This document shows positions 17,483-24,559 of a stretch of DNA of 30,654 nucleotides, piece by piece. Numbering within the stretch: the first letter of the stretch is position 1; every line of letters begins with the position of its first letter. This DNA is from a virus. Where the stretch lies: IMG/VR virus record IMGVR_UViG_3300037285_000011, positions 1 to 30,654 of that record; one strand, given 5' to 3'. The position numbers were made by a program, and so were the translations under genes. The notes below the pieces were generated by a model. That model searched no databases. It worked only from the letters and a program-made list of their open reading frames with translations, and had not been told where the DNA came from.

Positions 17483-17874
17483 AAAAAATCTGGGAAGTTC
17501 TCCTTCAAACAAAACTCTAAGACTTCTAGCAGCTCTGAATAGTTAGCGGAAAAGTAGTCATCAAAGACTATTGCCTCTCCATCCACTCTTATGTCTCTTG
17601 TAAAGTCTAGTATTAAAGACTCCACATCCAGTTGATCTATACTTTCAACAATAGTCATAGCTAGACCTGCGAATGTCTTAGGCGCACCATGAATAAAGTC
17701 ATCATGCTTGAATCCATCTAAGCTGCCCCCGAAAAGAGGTATTAGTACCTTGGATAGCTGCTGTATAACCTTAATACCTTTTAAAGCACCTAGCTTGCGA
17801 ATCTGTATTCTTTTACCGTTAATTTCTTTATCTGAATTAAACTTACTTGCAGCTTGCTGTACTGGGTTACTCAT
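17410..17874 (-). CDS. Tail assembly chaperone, short form
   Basis: A 154-residue protein between tube and tape measure, the invariant place of the tail chaperone. It starts with an AGGAGG-supported ATG and includes GKRIQIRKLGALKGIKVIQQLSKVLIP and SANYSELLEVLEFCLKENFPDFF. Codons 129-131 read GAT TTT TTT, so T_TTT_TTT stands in the zero frame, and a -1 slip continues into the overlapping frame ending at 17207. Without slippage translation ends at 17410. Sequence similarity within this family is low, so the call depends on position and on the frameshift layout. Confidence 0.85.
   Translation of the reverse strand: MSNPVQQAASKFNSDKEINGKRIQIRKLGALKGIKVIQQLSKVLIPLFGGSLDGFKHDDFIHGAPKTFAGLAMTIVESIDQLDVESLILDFTRDIRVDGEAIVFDDYFSANYSELLEVLEFCLKENFPDFFPKDGTTPQWVDKIISLIPSDSSK
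17482..17488 (-). other. -1 ribosomal slippery site T_TTT_TTT
   Basis: Seven T on the minus strand, with the zero frame reading GAT TTT TTT CCC AAA. After a -1 slip the codons read TCC CAA AGA, entering the SQRRYN frame. Heptamer register, position late in the short chaperone and the overlap geometry match programmed frameshifting in tail chaperones. Confidence 0.85.
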
Positions 17875-17892
17875 ATTTCCTCCTAAGGATTA

Positions 17893-17908
17893 AGGGGCTT
17901 GCGCCCCT
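17893..17908 (-). promoter_or_regulatory. GC-rich intercistronic hairpin after tail tube gene
   Basis: On the minus strand AGGGGC-GCAA-GCCCCT forms a six-pair stem with a GNRA-type loop, between the tube stop (17916) and the chaperone start (17874). It is conspicuous in AT-rich DNA. No U-tract follows on the minus strand, so it is more likely an mRNA stabiliser, processing site or weak attenuator than a full terminator. Confidence 0.55.
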
Positions 17909-17915
17909 AGTTTTA

Positions 17916-18440
17916 CTAAGCTTCTAAGTCTTTAACTTTAATCTTAAAAGTTTCTTCTACGGTACTTACTGCTGAGGCTACTCTTGCAGCTCGACCTGCT
18001 GATAAACCCACTTCAGGGATAGTGTCTGCATAATCAAGACGATCTGCGAACCAAACCCAAGCTCTATTAGTAGAGTCATCTCCTAAACTCATGCTAGGAA
18101 CAGTCATAATGTGAGCTGCTCGGATGTAGCATAGGAAGCCACCAGACTTATCTCGGATACTCATATCTAATCTAATTAGGTCATCAGAGGTATCTTGAGC
18201 TAACTGTACAGCAGATAGGATCTTGTTAGACTCAGACTGTTGTAGGAAGGTTACTGTTACAGTTCCTGTCTTATCCACAATCTTTGTATGTGCAGGATCA
18301 CCATAAGCGCCTACCTTAGTTTGGCTGTTACCTTGATTTCTTGCGGCTTCAATAAATGTACCATCAGCTACACCATCAAGAACCACACCTCCCCAAACAA
18401 TTTCAACTGCAAGGGGGTTGTATACGGCTAAATTACTCAT
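17916..18440 (-). CDS. Tail tube protein (DUF3277-like)
   Basis: A 174-residue protein directly downstream of the sheath. The sequence YNPLAVEIVWGGVVLDGVADGTFIEAARN, then VGAYGDPAHTKIVDKTGTVTVTFLQQSESN, matches DUF3277, the tube family paired with DUF3383 sheaths. Tube hexamers stack along the tape measure to form the inner channel. The GDP...DKTGTVTVTL-x-QxS-xSN core is clear. A weak AAGGA precedes the ATG at 18440. A GC-rich hairpin lies just beyond the stop. Confidence 0.9.
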   Translation of the reverse strand: MSNLAVYNPLAVEIVWGGVVLDGVADGTFIEAARNQGNSQTKVGAYGDPAHTKIVDKTGTVTVTFLQQSESNKILSAVQLAQDTSDDLIRLDMSIRDKSGGFLCYIRAAHIMTVPSMSLGDDSTNRAWVWFADRLDYADTIPEVGLSAGRAARVASAVSTVEETFKIKVKDLEA

Positions 18441-18456
18441 TTATATTTGTTCCTTA

Positions 18457-19806
18457 TTAACCTAGTGAAATTACTAGAGTACCATTAATAGGGCCAACTG
18501 CATCAATACTGCCTGTCAACTCTGCTTTAAAAGTACCACTTTGGTAGATGCCTGCTTCTTTATCTGCTAACGAGACTTTATCTACGGAAGGGAAAATAAC
18601 AAACTTCTCAAACCCTGCATTAATAAATCCTCTAACAACATATCTAGAAAGAGTGTTCTTACAGATGTTTGCTAGTTGAGTAATACCTGCGTTAGTGTAT
18701 GGTATCTTTCCACCCTGCTGATTTATTAACAAAGAGTTATAAGCTACCTCTAAATCACTCTCTAGGTTATCTCTACCATGAATAGCATCAATACGACTCC
18801 CTGAAGCTGTTCTACCACCTCGAAGGACATTGTTGCCTCCGATATTAGATACGAAAGAAACATCTCTAGAAGCTAGAAACCCTTTCTGAGTATTAGATAG
18901 CTTTACTCCAGAAGAAGTACCAAGAGGCAAGCTAACCTTGAGGTTAGTCCAAGAGACAGAACCAGCAGGATATACAGAATTGTAAGCAGCAAAGTATAGC
19001 TCTGGAAACTTAGTATCTGCATCTTGACTAAACAACATGACTGTACGCTTCTCTCCATTATCTTTAATCTTGCCAAAGATATCTGTAGCAGCTCCAGTTA
19101 CATAAGCTGTTAGCGCATTAGAGGCACTTAGAGAGACAAAATACTGTTTCTTGCGAGCTTCTATGGCATCACTCATTTGTAGGACATACGTTTCTGTGTG
19201 GTCATCAGAAGCTACGAAGTAAAAGTCTGAGTCCACATCTTCGATAGCTTGTAACACTTCGGCAGCATTCTCTGTAGAAGTATACGAATCTGTTAGTTCA
19301 CTAGACATACTCTTAATAAAGTAGCTATCAGAAGGAGAGGCTTCAGTGATGATCACTGTTGATCCTGCTACTAAAGTGTCTACTATAGAGCCTATGTTGG
19401 AGTCTGCCTCTATTGCTGCGGCTATGGCTGTAGCTACTGCTCCAGAACTATCGAGAGAGGAAATGTTTATAGTTACTGAGAAAGTATTTGTTCCATCAGA
19501 TGCACCTAAAATTAGATTAGCTTTAGTAGAGCCTGAGGCTACTGTTAAAGTTAAATCTGCTTCTCGTCTACCTACTTTGATAGTAGAAGGACTAGGAGAT
19601 GCTGAAAAGGCTTGCTCTAAAGCAGAGTAAGTTAAAGTACTCAGAGGGATATCTTCAGCTACAGAAGATAAACTATTATATGATCTTACTCGCTCTTTAA
19701 AATATCTATGAGAGGAAATAAAAATAGGAATACCGAATCCATCTGCGGATACTCCACTGTCTTGTAATGAGATGTTTACTATACTTAAATCTCTATGTGT
19801 TGCCAT
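18457..19806 (-). CDS. Contractile tail sheath protein (DUF3383-like)
   Basis: A 449-residue protein opening ATHRDLSIVNISLQDSGVSADGFGIPIFISSH, with YSALEQAFSASPSPSTIKVGRR around residues 58-80. This is the DUF3383 sheath pattern, in which V-x-I-x-L/Q-x(n)-GF--PLIIG is followed by a segment on aligned subunits. The C-terminal FKAELTGSIDAVGPINGTLVISLG is the strand-exchange arm typical of sheaths. Its presence makes the phage a myovirus. AGGAG is found seven bases before the ATG. Confidence 0.9.
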   Translation of the reverse strand: MATHRDLSIVNISLQDSGVSADGFGIPIFISSHRYFKERVRSYNSLSSVAEDIPLSTLTYSALEQAFSASPSPSTIKVGRREADLTLTVASGSTKANLILGASDGTNTFSVTINISSLDSSGAVATAIAAAIEADSNIGSIVDTLVAGSTVIITEASPSDSYFIKSMSSELTDSYTSTENAAEVLQAIEDVDSDFYFVASDDHTETYVLQMSDAIEARKKQYFVSLSASNALTAYVTGAATDIFGKIKDNGEKRTVMLFSQDADTKFPELYFAAYNSVYPAGSVSWTNLKVSLPLGTSSGVKLSNTQKGFLASRDVSFVSNIGGNNVLRGGRTASGSRIDAIHGRDNLESDLEVAYNSLLINQQGGKIPYTNAGITQLANICKNTLSRYVVRGFINAGFEKFVIFPSVDKVSLADKEAGIYQSGTFKAELTGSIDAVGPINGTLVISLG

Positions 19807-19883
19807 TTAAAACTCCTGTGTTCAATTATGGTCTAGTTAGGAACATCTACATTAATCTTTGTGATTGTAGAGTCTGGTTGGGT

Positions 19884-20411
19884 TTAGTCTTCTTCTACCC
19901 TTACTTTTTCAATAAGGTGAGGGTTTTCTTCTATGATGCAATCAATTACAGAAATATTTAAAGTAAATCTTGCTTTCTCATTAAAGTCATTAGACATAAG
20001 GTTACTTGCAAAGCTTACCTCAGACATGCCTATTAGTTCTGCACCAAGAGTACTACTAATCGCTTCTATGCCAATAGTCCCCCTTAGCTTATTCTTTAAC
20101 TCTTGAGCTATCCCTAAAGCATCACCCTCTTGGTTTGACTCTACTTGGATTACAAAAGTATATATAGATGCAAACTCCTCTACATAATTTTCACCACTCT
20201 CAAGATATCTATTAAGTACTTTCTCTCCCTCAGAGAATATATTTAAGTGGTCTATAACAATAAAAGGGTATGAGTTCTTAGGAGCTTTACTTCTCATAGG
20301 AAATACTGCGGGGACAGAGACTCCAGACTTCTTTATAGTTGAAAGCCTACTACCTACTCTACCTGAGACTACAGATATTAGGTCTACAACATACTCATTA
20401 GGAGTTTTCAT
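19884..20411 (-). CDS. Neck/tail terminator protein (gp12-like)
   Basis: With ATG 20411 the protein has 175 residues. An alternative GTG at 20423 lies almost on top of the AGGAG site, so the ATG is preferred. The segment YPFIVIDHLNIFSEGEKVLNRY and the repeated beta-strand pattern suit the neck terminator (LIC_12616/gp12-like) family. These proteins cap the end of the tail tube and meet the head-closure ring. It overlaps the upstream gene by 14 bp and precedes the sheath by 77 bp. Confidence 0.6.
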   Translation of the reverse strand: MKTPNEYVVDLISVVSGRVGSRLSTIKKSGVSVPAVFPMRSKAPKNSYPFIVIDHLNIFSEGEKVLNRYLESGENYVEEFASIYTFVIQVESNQEGDALGIAQELKNKLRGTIGIEAISSTLGAELIGMSEVSFASNLMSNDFNEKARFTLNISVIDCIIEENPHLIEKVRVEED

Positions 20412-20772
20412 TGTCTTTATCACTCCTAATTAATATAGCTCTGTAGTGGTCTGACTTCAAGCCATATCCAGTCCAATCTGAAACATTATGTGCTTTAAAC
20501 CTAATACCCTTAATATCTACTTCATCTGCTTTTTGATTAGAAAACTCGTTATCTTCTAATAGTTTTGTCTCTGTTAATACTAGGTAAGCATCTTTAGCAG
20601 ATATGCCCTCAGGAAGGATCATAACATCCTGTCCCCTGTTTATAGGTTGTAGAGAACACTTGAAAGGAACTTCAGTTATTTCAGAGTCAATCCATTCATA
20701 GTGTTCGTTATACTCTCCTCCTGCCTCACTATATCTTAAGGCAGTTAGAGCTGTTCTTCTTAGTAACTTCAT
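20398..20772 (-). CDS. Probable head-closure/neck protein
   Basis: A 124-residue protein. VPFKCSLQPINRGQDVMILPEGISAKDAYLVLTET, then VDIKGIRFKAHNVSDWTGYGLKSDHYRAILIR, follows the pattern of head-closure (Hc1, SPP1 gp16-like) proteins: a P-x-K/C-S-L-Q-P core, an LPEG turn and an ending on W--- L-HY-xAxLxR. It overlaps the preceding gene as TAATG. The order adaptor, completion, closure, terminator is usual. Exact assignment to closure or completion is uncertain. Confidence 0.6.
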   Translation of the reverse strand: MKLLRRTALTALRYSEAGGEYNEHYEWIDSEITEVPFKCSLQPINRGQDVMILPEGISAKDAYLVLTETKLLEDNEFSNQKADEVDIKGIRFKAHNVSDWTGYGLKSDHYRAILIRSDKDNENS

Positions 20773-21236
20773 TATAAACCCCTTATAGATAAGTTTAAGG
20801 AAGTCCTATAAGACCAAGCATCTTTAAGCTCTCCTGTGTCTACTAGCGGAGAATCTACTCCCTTACTAGGAGCGTTGCTAGGTATTCTAAGAGAGGGTTG
20901 TCCGAAGAAACCCTTTGCTGTCATAGTTATCCTAGAGCCTACTTTATCTAAGTATTGTTCTAGTTTCTGGTCGGTGTAAAGAAAGTTTCTAAGCTCTTTT
21001 TTATTAGATTTAGAATTAGTAACTACATCAAAGGTACTTAATTTAGCTTGTCTCTGAGGCACTCCCCAACCCCATTCATGGGTAGCCATTAGAGAGGTGT
21101 AAGGCATATCTATAGTGCTATGAATACCCTGCTCAATAAAGTAGCCACTCTCTACGCTAGCTTTCTTTAGGTCTCTTATCTTTTTTATAAGTTTATCTAT
21201 ATTATGAGTTTTTCTTATAACTCTAGTTTTTGTCAT
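20772..21236 (-). CDS. Tail completion / head-tail joining protein (HK97 gp10-like position)
   Basis: From the ATG at 21236 (overlapping the adaptor stop by 14 bp, hence probably coupled) the protein has 154 residues. A TTG at 21269 would add 11 hydrophobic residues but has no clear ribosome site. The signature near the end, PLVDTGELKDAWSYR, is the DTGxLxxSxxxR motif of tail-completion proteins of the HK97 gp10/Mu gpG type. MATHEWGWGVPQRQAKLS in the middle matches their EFG-xxxxPxRPFLR turn in a looser form. It probably forms part of the neck. Confidence 0.65.
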   Translation of the reverse strand: MTKTRVIRKTHNIDKLIKKIRDLKKASVESGYFIEQGIHSTIDMPYTSLMATHEWGWGVPQRQAKLSTFDVVTNSKSNKKELRNFLYTDQKLEQYLDKVGSRITMTAKGFFGQPSLRIPSNAPSKGVDSPLVDTGELKDAWSYRTSLNLSIRGL

Positions 21237-21672
21237 AGTAAGGGTTATCCTGATCCCAATGATGATCAACTACGTCTTCTGTAAATCCAGACTTAACCTT
21301 GAGAGAGTTATTGTCAGAGTTACTATTGTTGTTCTCTATATCTATTAAAGATATGCCACCCCCGTAGGGTACTGGACTTCTTAAGCCAGATAGAGAAGGG
21401 TTTTCTATAAACTCTTTAAGCCATTGAAGATATTGCTTAAAGGTTTCGTTCCCGTAAATCTCCACTTGATCTGTTATTTCTCTAGTGTTGCTTGTAAACT
21501 TAGCCAGTACTTTTTTAGCTACTTCTATAGAGGTTAAGACTTCATTGTTTTCTAAGACTGTGTAATAATATAAGTACCAAGCATCTGAAATGTACTCATT
21601 ATCAATATCTGTGTCTCCTATATTTATTCTTACCCTATCTATAGGATTATTAGGGTCATTAGTATAAGGCAA
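21223..21672 (-). CDS. Head-tail adaptor protein, TTG start
   Basis: A 149-residue protein directly after the major capsid gene. DPNNPIDRVRINIGDTDIDNEYISDAWYLYYYTVLEN is a typical adaptor opening, where (D)xVRxxIGDTD-xxx-xxSDxxxxxxL is followed by helices. The start is TTG at 21672. An in-frame TAG lies four codons upstream, no ATG or GTG is available nearby downstream, and AGGAG stands 6-7 bases before the TTG. Adaptors form a dodecamer on the portal. The C-terminal 35 residues are acidic and Asn-rich. Confidence 0.7.
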   Translation of the reverse strand: MPYTNDPNNPIDRVRINIGDTDIDNEYISDAWYLYYYTVLENNEVLTSIEVAKKVLAKFTSNTREITDQVEIYGNETFKQYLQWLKEFIENPSLSGLRSPVPYGGGISLIDIENNNSNSDNNSLKVKSGFTEDVVDHHWDQDNPYYDKN

Positions 21673-21693
21673 TTTAGTCTCCTAAGAATAAGG

Positions 21694-21723
21694 ATAAGGA
21701 AACCCTATTAAGAGTTTCCTTAT
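21694..21723 (-). promoter_or_regulatory. Long hairpin after major capsid gene
   Basis: The arms ATAAGGAAAC and GTTTCCTTAT are fully complementary. Two or three more pairs (one G-U) extend the stem to about 12 with a TTAATA loop. It lies nine bases past the capsid stop and before the adaptor start. No poly-U follows on the minus strand, so it may act as a partial terminator or as an RNA end-protector that raises capsid over adaptor expression. Confidence 0.6.
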
Positions 21724-21731
21724 ATTTAATA

Positions 21732-22781
21732 CTAGTCTGAGCTTGATACAGCTACAATAGAATTTGGCTTTGTACAGAAGTACAACTTAGACATCTCCAT
21801 TTGTAGATCAATATACTCATCACGAGGATCAGAATACTCATAAGCATACATGCTTTGACCAATCTTATTAGCGGTACTGATCTTATTAGCCGTACCATTA
21901 TAGCCTCGGAACAAGTCACGAACACCTTTGGCAATAGCTGTACCAGTAGATGCTTCAAATGACTTCTCAGTGGTACCATCTGGCAAGTTAAACTCAGCGT
22001 CATAAGAGATGAAACGAACACCACGATGCTCAACCACATCAGAGATACCCCAAGTCATATAATCACTTAAGTCATCACGTAGACGTTGGTTTCCAGAGTT
22101 TTGATACTGGTTATAGACCTCGCGGAACTTAGGGTGACGAATAAGTTTGTCGAAGAACTCAGAGTCTACGAAGAAGTCAATACCTTGGATTGCTCCACCA
22201 GTTTTTACGTTCTTAGCAATGTGACGCTTAACTTCATTGATCTTGTCATCAATGCTAGTAGCTGCTGTACCTAGCTTAAAGTCTACAGACTTCTGAGTGA
22301 TACCAAACTGAGAGAACATATCTGCCATTACGCGACCATCAGGAGTCTTAAAAACACCTTTCATAGCTTGTAACTGCATGTACTCATCAGTTTGGTCTGC
22401 GGTTAGACGCATATCTGTGAGCTTCTCTAGACGAACTCTAGCTAGACTCTCTTCTGTATTGCCTTCACCATTAGGCGCTCTCCAACCTTGAATATCTTCT
22501 GGTAAGATCTGGTCGCTATGCTTAAAGTAACTTAGAGGTAAGCTAAAAGTATCTACATTACGGTCTTTGTTATAAGTAGACTCTTTACTACCACGTTGAG
22601 CTTGTGGTAAGAGGGTGATGTTGTGAGAGTTCTTATCAAAGATGATTGCATCTTGTGAAGTACCCTTTACGTTGAACAAGTTTTGAGCTTTAACGAAACC
22701 ATATTGGTTTTCAATCTCGTTGATCTCATCTGTCCAATCAACCATTTGGTTTGCGTTTTCAATGCTACGTACTGTTGCCAT
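21732..22781 (-). CDS. Major capsid protein (lambda gpE-like)
   Basis: This 349-residue protein is close in size to lambda gpE (341) and resembles the phage major capsid protein E family. The P-domain and spine region carry SFFVDSEFFDKLIRHPKFREVY, YQNSGNQRLRDDLSDYMTWGISDVVEHRGVRFISYDAEF and, in the C-terminus, SYAYEYSDPRDEYIDLQMEMSKLYFCTKPNSIVAV. FDKLIxHPxVxExY...WGI and SMYAYEYSDP--- are family landmarks. It follows the decoration gene by 22 bp, giving a lambda-like C-D-E order. AAGGA precedes the ATG at 22781. Confidence 0.9.
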   Translation of the reverse strand: MATVRSIENANQMVDWTDEINEIENQYGFVKAQNLFNVKGTSQDAIIFDKNSHNITLLPQAQRGSKESTYNKDRNVDTFSLPLSYFKHSDQILPEDIQGWRAPNGEGNTEESLARVRLEKLTDMRLTADQTDEYMQLQAMKGVFKTPDGRVMADMFSQFGITQKSVDFKLGTAATSIDDKINEVKRHIAKNVKTGGAIQGIDFFVDSEFFDKLIRHPKFREVYNQYQNSGNQRLRDDLSDYMTWGISDVVEHRGVRFISYDAEFNLPDGTTEKSFEASTGTAIAKGVRDLFRGYNGTANKISTANKIGQSMYAYEYSDPRDEYIDLQMEMSKLYFCTKPNSIVAVSSSD

Positions 22782-22803
22782 TTTATTATCCTTTATTTAA
22801 TTA

Positions 22804-23196
22804 TTAAACTTGTTTGCGAACTAAGATACCTAAACCTTCAAGAACTGCGTATAAGGCAGTCTTCTCAGCAGCGGTATTAATGTCAGCATTGAACTTTAAG
22901 CCACCATCTGCTACGATAGCAGGGCCACGAACTAGAACAGCGGCTACTACGTCTAAAGTACCTGTTTTAGGGCGTAGAGTGTATAGGGTAGGCTCTACTA
23001 GGATACCATCAGCAGATGCGGTGTTAGCTTGGTCTACTAAGACACCTTTACCACTAGCAGTATACAGAACATCTCCGATAGCAGATGTTGGAGTTAAAGT
23101 TACAGTCTTAGCCTCTCGGCAATAGCCATGAGTTGCTCCATATTCACACTTAAGCAAATTACCTAACTTCATTTCTCTTGATGCGATTGCGCTCAT
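22804..23196 (-). CDS. Head decoration protein (lambda gpD-like)
   Basis: A 130-residue protein between protease/scaffold and major capsid, matching the HDPD (lambda gpD) family. Key segments are EMKLGNLLKCEY near the N-terminus, VTLTPTSAIGDVLYTAS, ADGILVEPTLYT and VLVRGPAIVADGGLKF near the C-terminus. Trimers would stabilise the expanded capsid. The VxVRGPAxVxxxxL motif is the clearest family feature. AAGGA is present upstream. Confidence 0.85.
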   Translation of the reverse strand: MSAIASREMKLGNLLKCEYGATHGYCREAKTVTLTPTSAIGDVLYTASGKGVLVDQANTASADGILVEPTLYTLRPKTGTLDVVAAVLVRGPAIVADGGLKFNADINTAAEKTALYAVLEGLGILVRKQV

Positions 23197-23207
23197 TTAT
23201 TTATTCC

Positions 23208-23699
23208 TTACTTTTTAGTTTTTTTGTTTGATTGGATTAGAGCCATAACAGAACTCATATCAGGGGCGATGTTTTCTGCTTCTGCTTCGACACCTAGCTC
23301 AGAAAATTCTTCTGAAGCTGATTCAGCTTTGTAAGATGCCTGATAACCAGCTAAGATAGAATCAAAATGCTCTGAACTTAAGGCTTTAGTAGCTTCAAAT
23401 ACTGAGGCAACCGCATCTTTAGAGAGAACTTCTGAGAGACTAGCTTTACGAGCAGATAGCTCTTTGTTAGAATTATCTTCTTGTAAAGATGCTAGGGACG
23501 CTTTAACTTCTTCTAAGCTAGCTGTTAAGGTAGTTACTTCAGTTACACTAGATGCTAGAGCCTCTGTCATTGTAGCTACTTGAGATAGAGCTGCTTCTTT
23601 ATCAGCATTAGCTGCTTCAAGAGTTTTGTTAAGGTCTGAATTTGCCATTGGATTTGTTTCCTCTTTTTTATTAAAAATATTTAGAGACTTTATACTCAT
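23208..23699 (-). CDS. Nested capsid scaffold (in-frame internal start)
   Basis: Within the protease gene and in the same frame, an ATG at 23699 (MSIKSLNIFNKK) has AAGGAGAT six bases upstream, a stronger site than that of the full gene. It would yield a 163-residue protein that is charged and coiled-coil rich (residues 20-110 are mostly Ala, Glu, Leu, Ser and Thr), like lambda Nu3. A second ATG (MANSDLNK, 23649) follows a weaker AGAGGAAA. In lambda, C and Nu3 share this exact arrangement. Expression of the short form is inference. Confidence 0.65.
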   Translation of the reverse strand: MSIKSLNIFNKKEETNPMANSDLNKTLEAANADKEAALSQVATMTEALASSVTEVTTLTASLEEVKASLASLQEDNSNKELSARKASLSEVLSKDAVASVFEATKALSSEHFDSILAGYQASYKAESASEEFSELGVEAEAENIAPDMSSVMALIQSNKKTKK

Positions 23700-24542
23700 A
23701 TTGTTATCTCCTTCTTCTTGGATATCTGCAAGGTATTCTGCAAACTGATTTCTAGTCATGATTTTGTCTATAAAACCAATTTCCAGAGCCTTATCAGCCG
23801 AGTAAACTTTTGCTTGGGTAGACCTTACAGCCTCTTTCTCTATTCCTCGCATACTAGATACGTGAGTTAAGAAATCTTCATATAAACCATTTATGTTTAA
23901 TTGTAAATCATCTATAAAACTTTTTGAGAAGCTACCGTCTTTATCGTAAGGGATCTTAGAAGTTCCCGCATAGACATAAGTGGTGCTAACTCCTTCCTTC
24001 TTATCTTTCTCTGAAGTGTTTCTTAATTGAGAAACCACTCCTACACTACCCACTTGAGACTGTGGATTAGCAATAATCTCCTCAGCACCTATAGATAGTG
24101 CGTAAGCAGCAGAAGCAGACATACCATCGACATAAGCGATAGTCTTTACACCCGCAGCCTCAGTTAGAGATTTAAATTCTTCCGCTGTTTCAAAAGCCCC
24201 ATAAGCCTGCCCACCACCGCTGTTAACGTCTAAGATGATAGTGGAAAAACCTTGCTCTATAGCTTCTCTAGTCATACCTAGAATACCTTGATAACTAGAC
24301 ATTCCGCATAGAGCGTCCATCCAAGTCTCTTCATAGGTTAAAGCCCCCATTACAGGGATTATCGCTATAGAACCTTCTCCTAGAGACCCTTCTGAGGTTT
24401 TAACTGCTAAGTCATTTCCGATAGAGAGTTCATTTCCTCTAGAAGACATATACTCAACAATATCTTCTAGTTGTGTTTGTGTGCTTAATAAAGGAGTATT
24501 ATATATATACTTATTCATTAGCTTTGGTGTTTTGCTAGACAT
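23208..24542 (-). CDS. S49 head maturation protease with C-terminal scaffold
   Basis: At 444 residues this is a lambda gpC-like capsid protease. The SppA/S49 core covers residues about 55-240, with PVMGALTY, ILDVNSGGGQAYG (the oxyanion-hole region), YVDGMSASAAYALS (catalytic Ser144 by the SAAY pattern), QVGSVGVV and YAGTSKIPYD, where Lys196 is the likely catalytic lysine. Residues about 280-444 are a helical, scaffold-type region that can also be made from an internal start. It lies between portal and decoration protein and would cut scaffold and itself during prohead maturation. Active-site numbering is by motif analogy. Confidence 0.9.
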   Translation of the reverse strand: MSSKTPKLMNKYIYNTPLLSTQTQLEDIVEYMSSRGNELSIGNDLAVKTSEGSLGEGSIAIIPVMGALTYEETWMDALCGMSSYQGILGMTREAIEQGFSTIILDVNSGGGQAYGAFETAEEFKSLTEAAGVKTIAYVDGMSASAAYALSIGAEEIIANPQSQVGSVGVVSQLRNTSEKDKKEGVSTTYVYAGTSKIPYDKDGSFSKSFIDDLQLNINGLYEDFLTHVSSMRGIEKEAVRSTQAKVYSADKALEIGFIDKIMTRNQFAEYLADIQEEGDNNMSIKSLNIFNKKEETNPMANSDLNKTLEAANADKEAALSQVATMTEALASSVTEVTTLTASLEEVKASLASLQEDNSNKELSARKASLSEVLSKDAVASVFEATKALSSEHFDSILAGYQASYKAESASEEFSELGVEAEAENIAPDMSSVMALIQSNKKTKK

Positions 24543-24559
24543 AGTCTATGTTGTCCTTA

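Noticed and set aside
17410-17512. Independent start ATG 17512 for the second chaperone frame
   Set aside because: It lacks a ribosome site and lies inside the zero-frame gene. The frameshift at 17482-17488 explains the overlap.
21752-22039. Leftward 95-residue frame inside the major capsid gene
   Set aside because: It is an alternate-frame overlap in a highly conserved gene and has no start signal.
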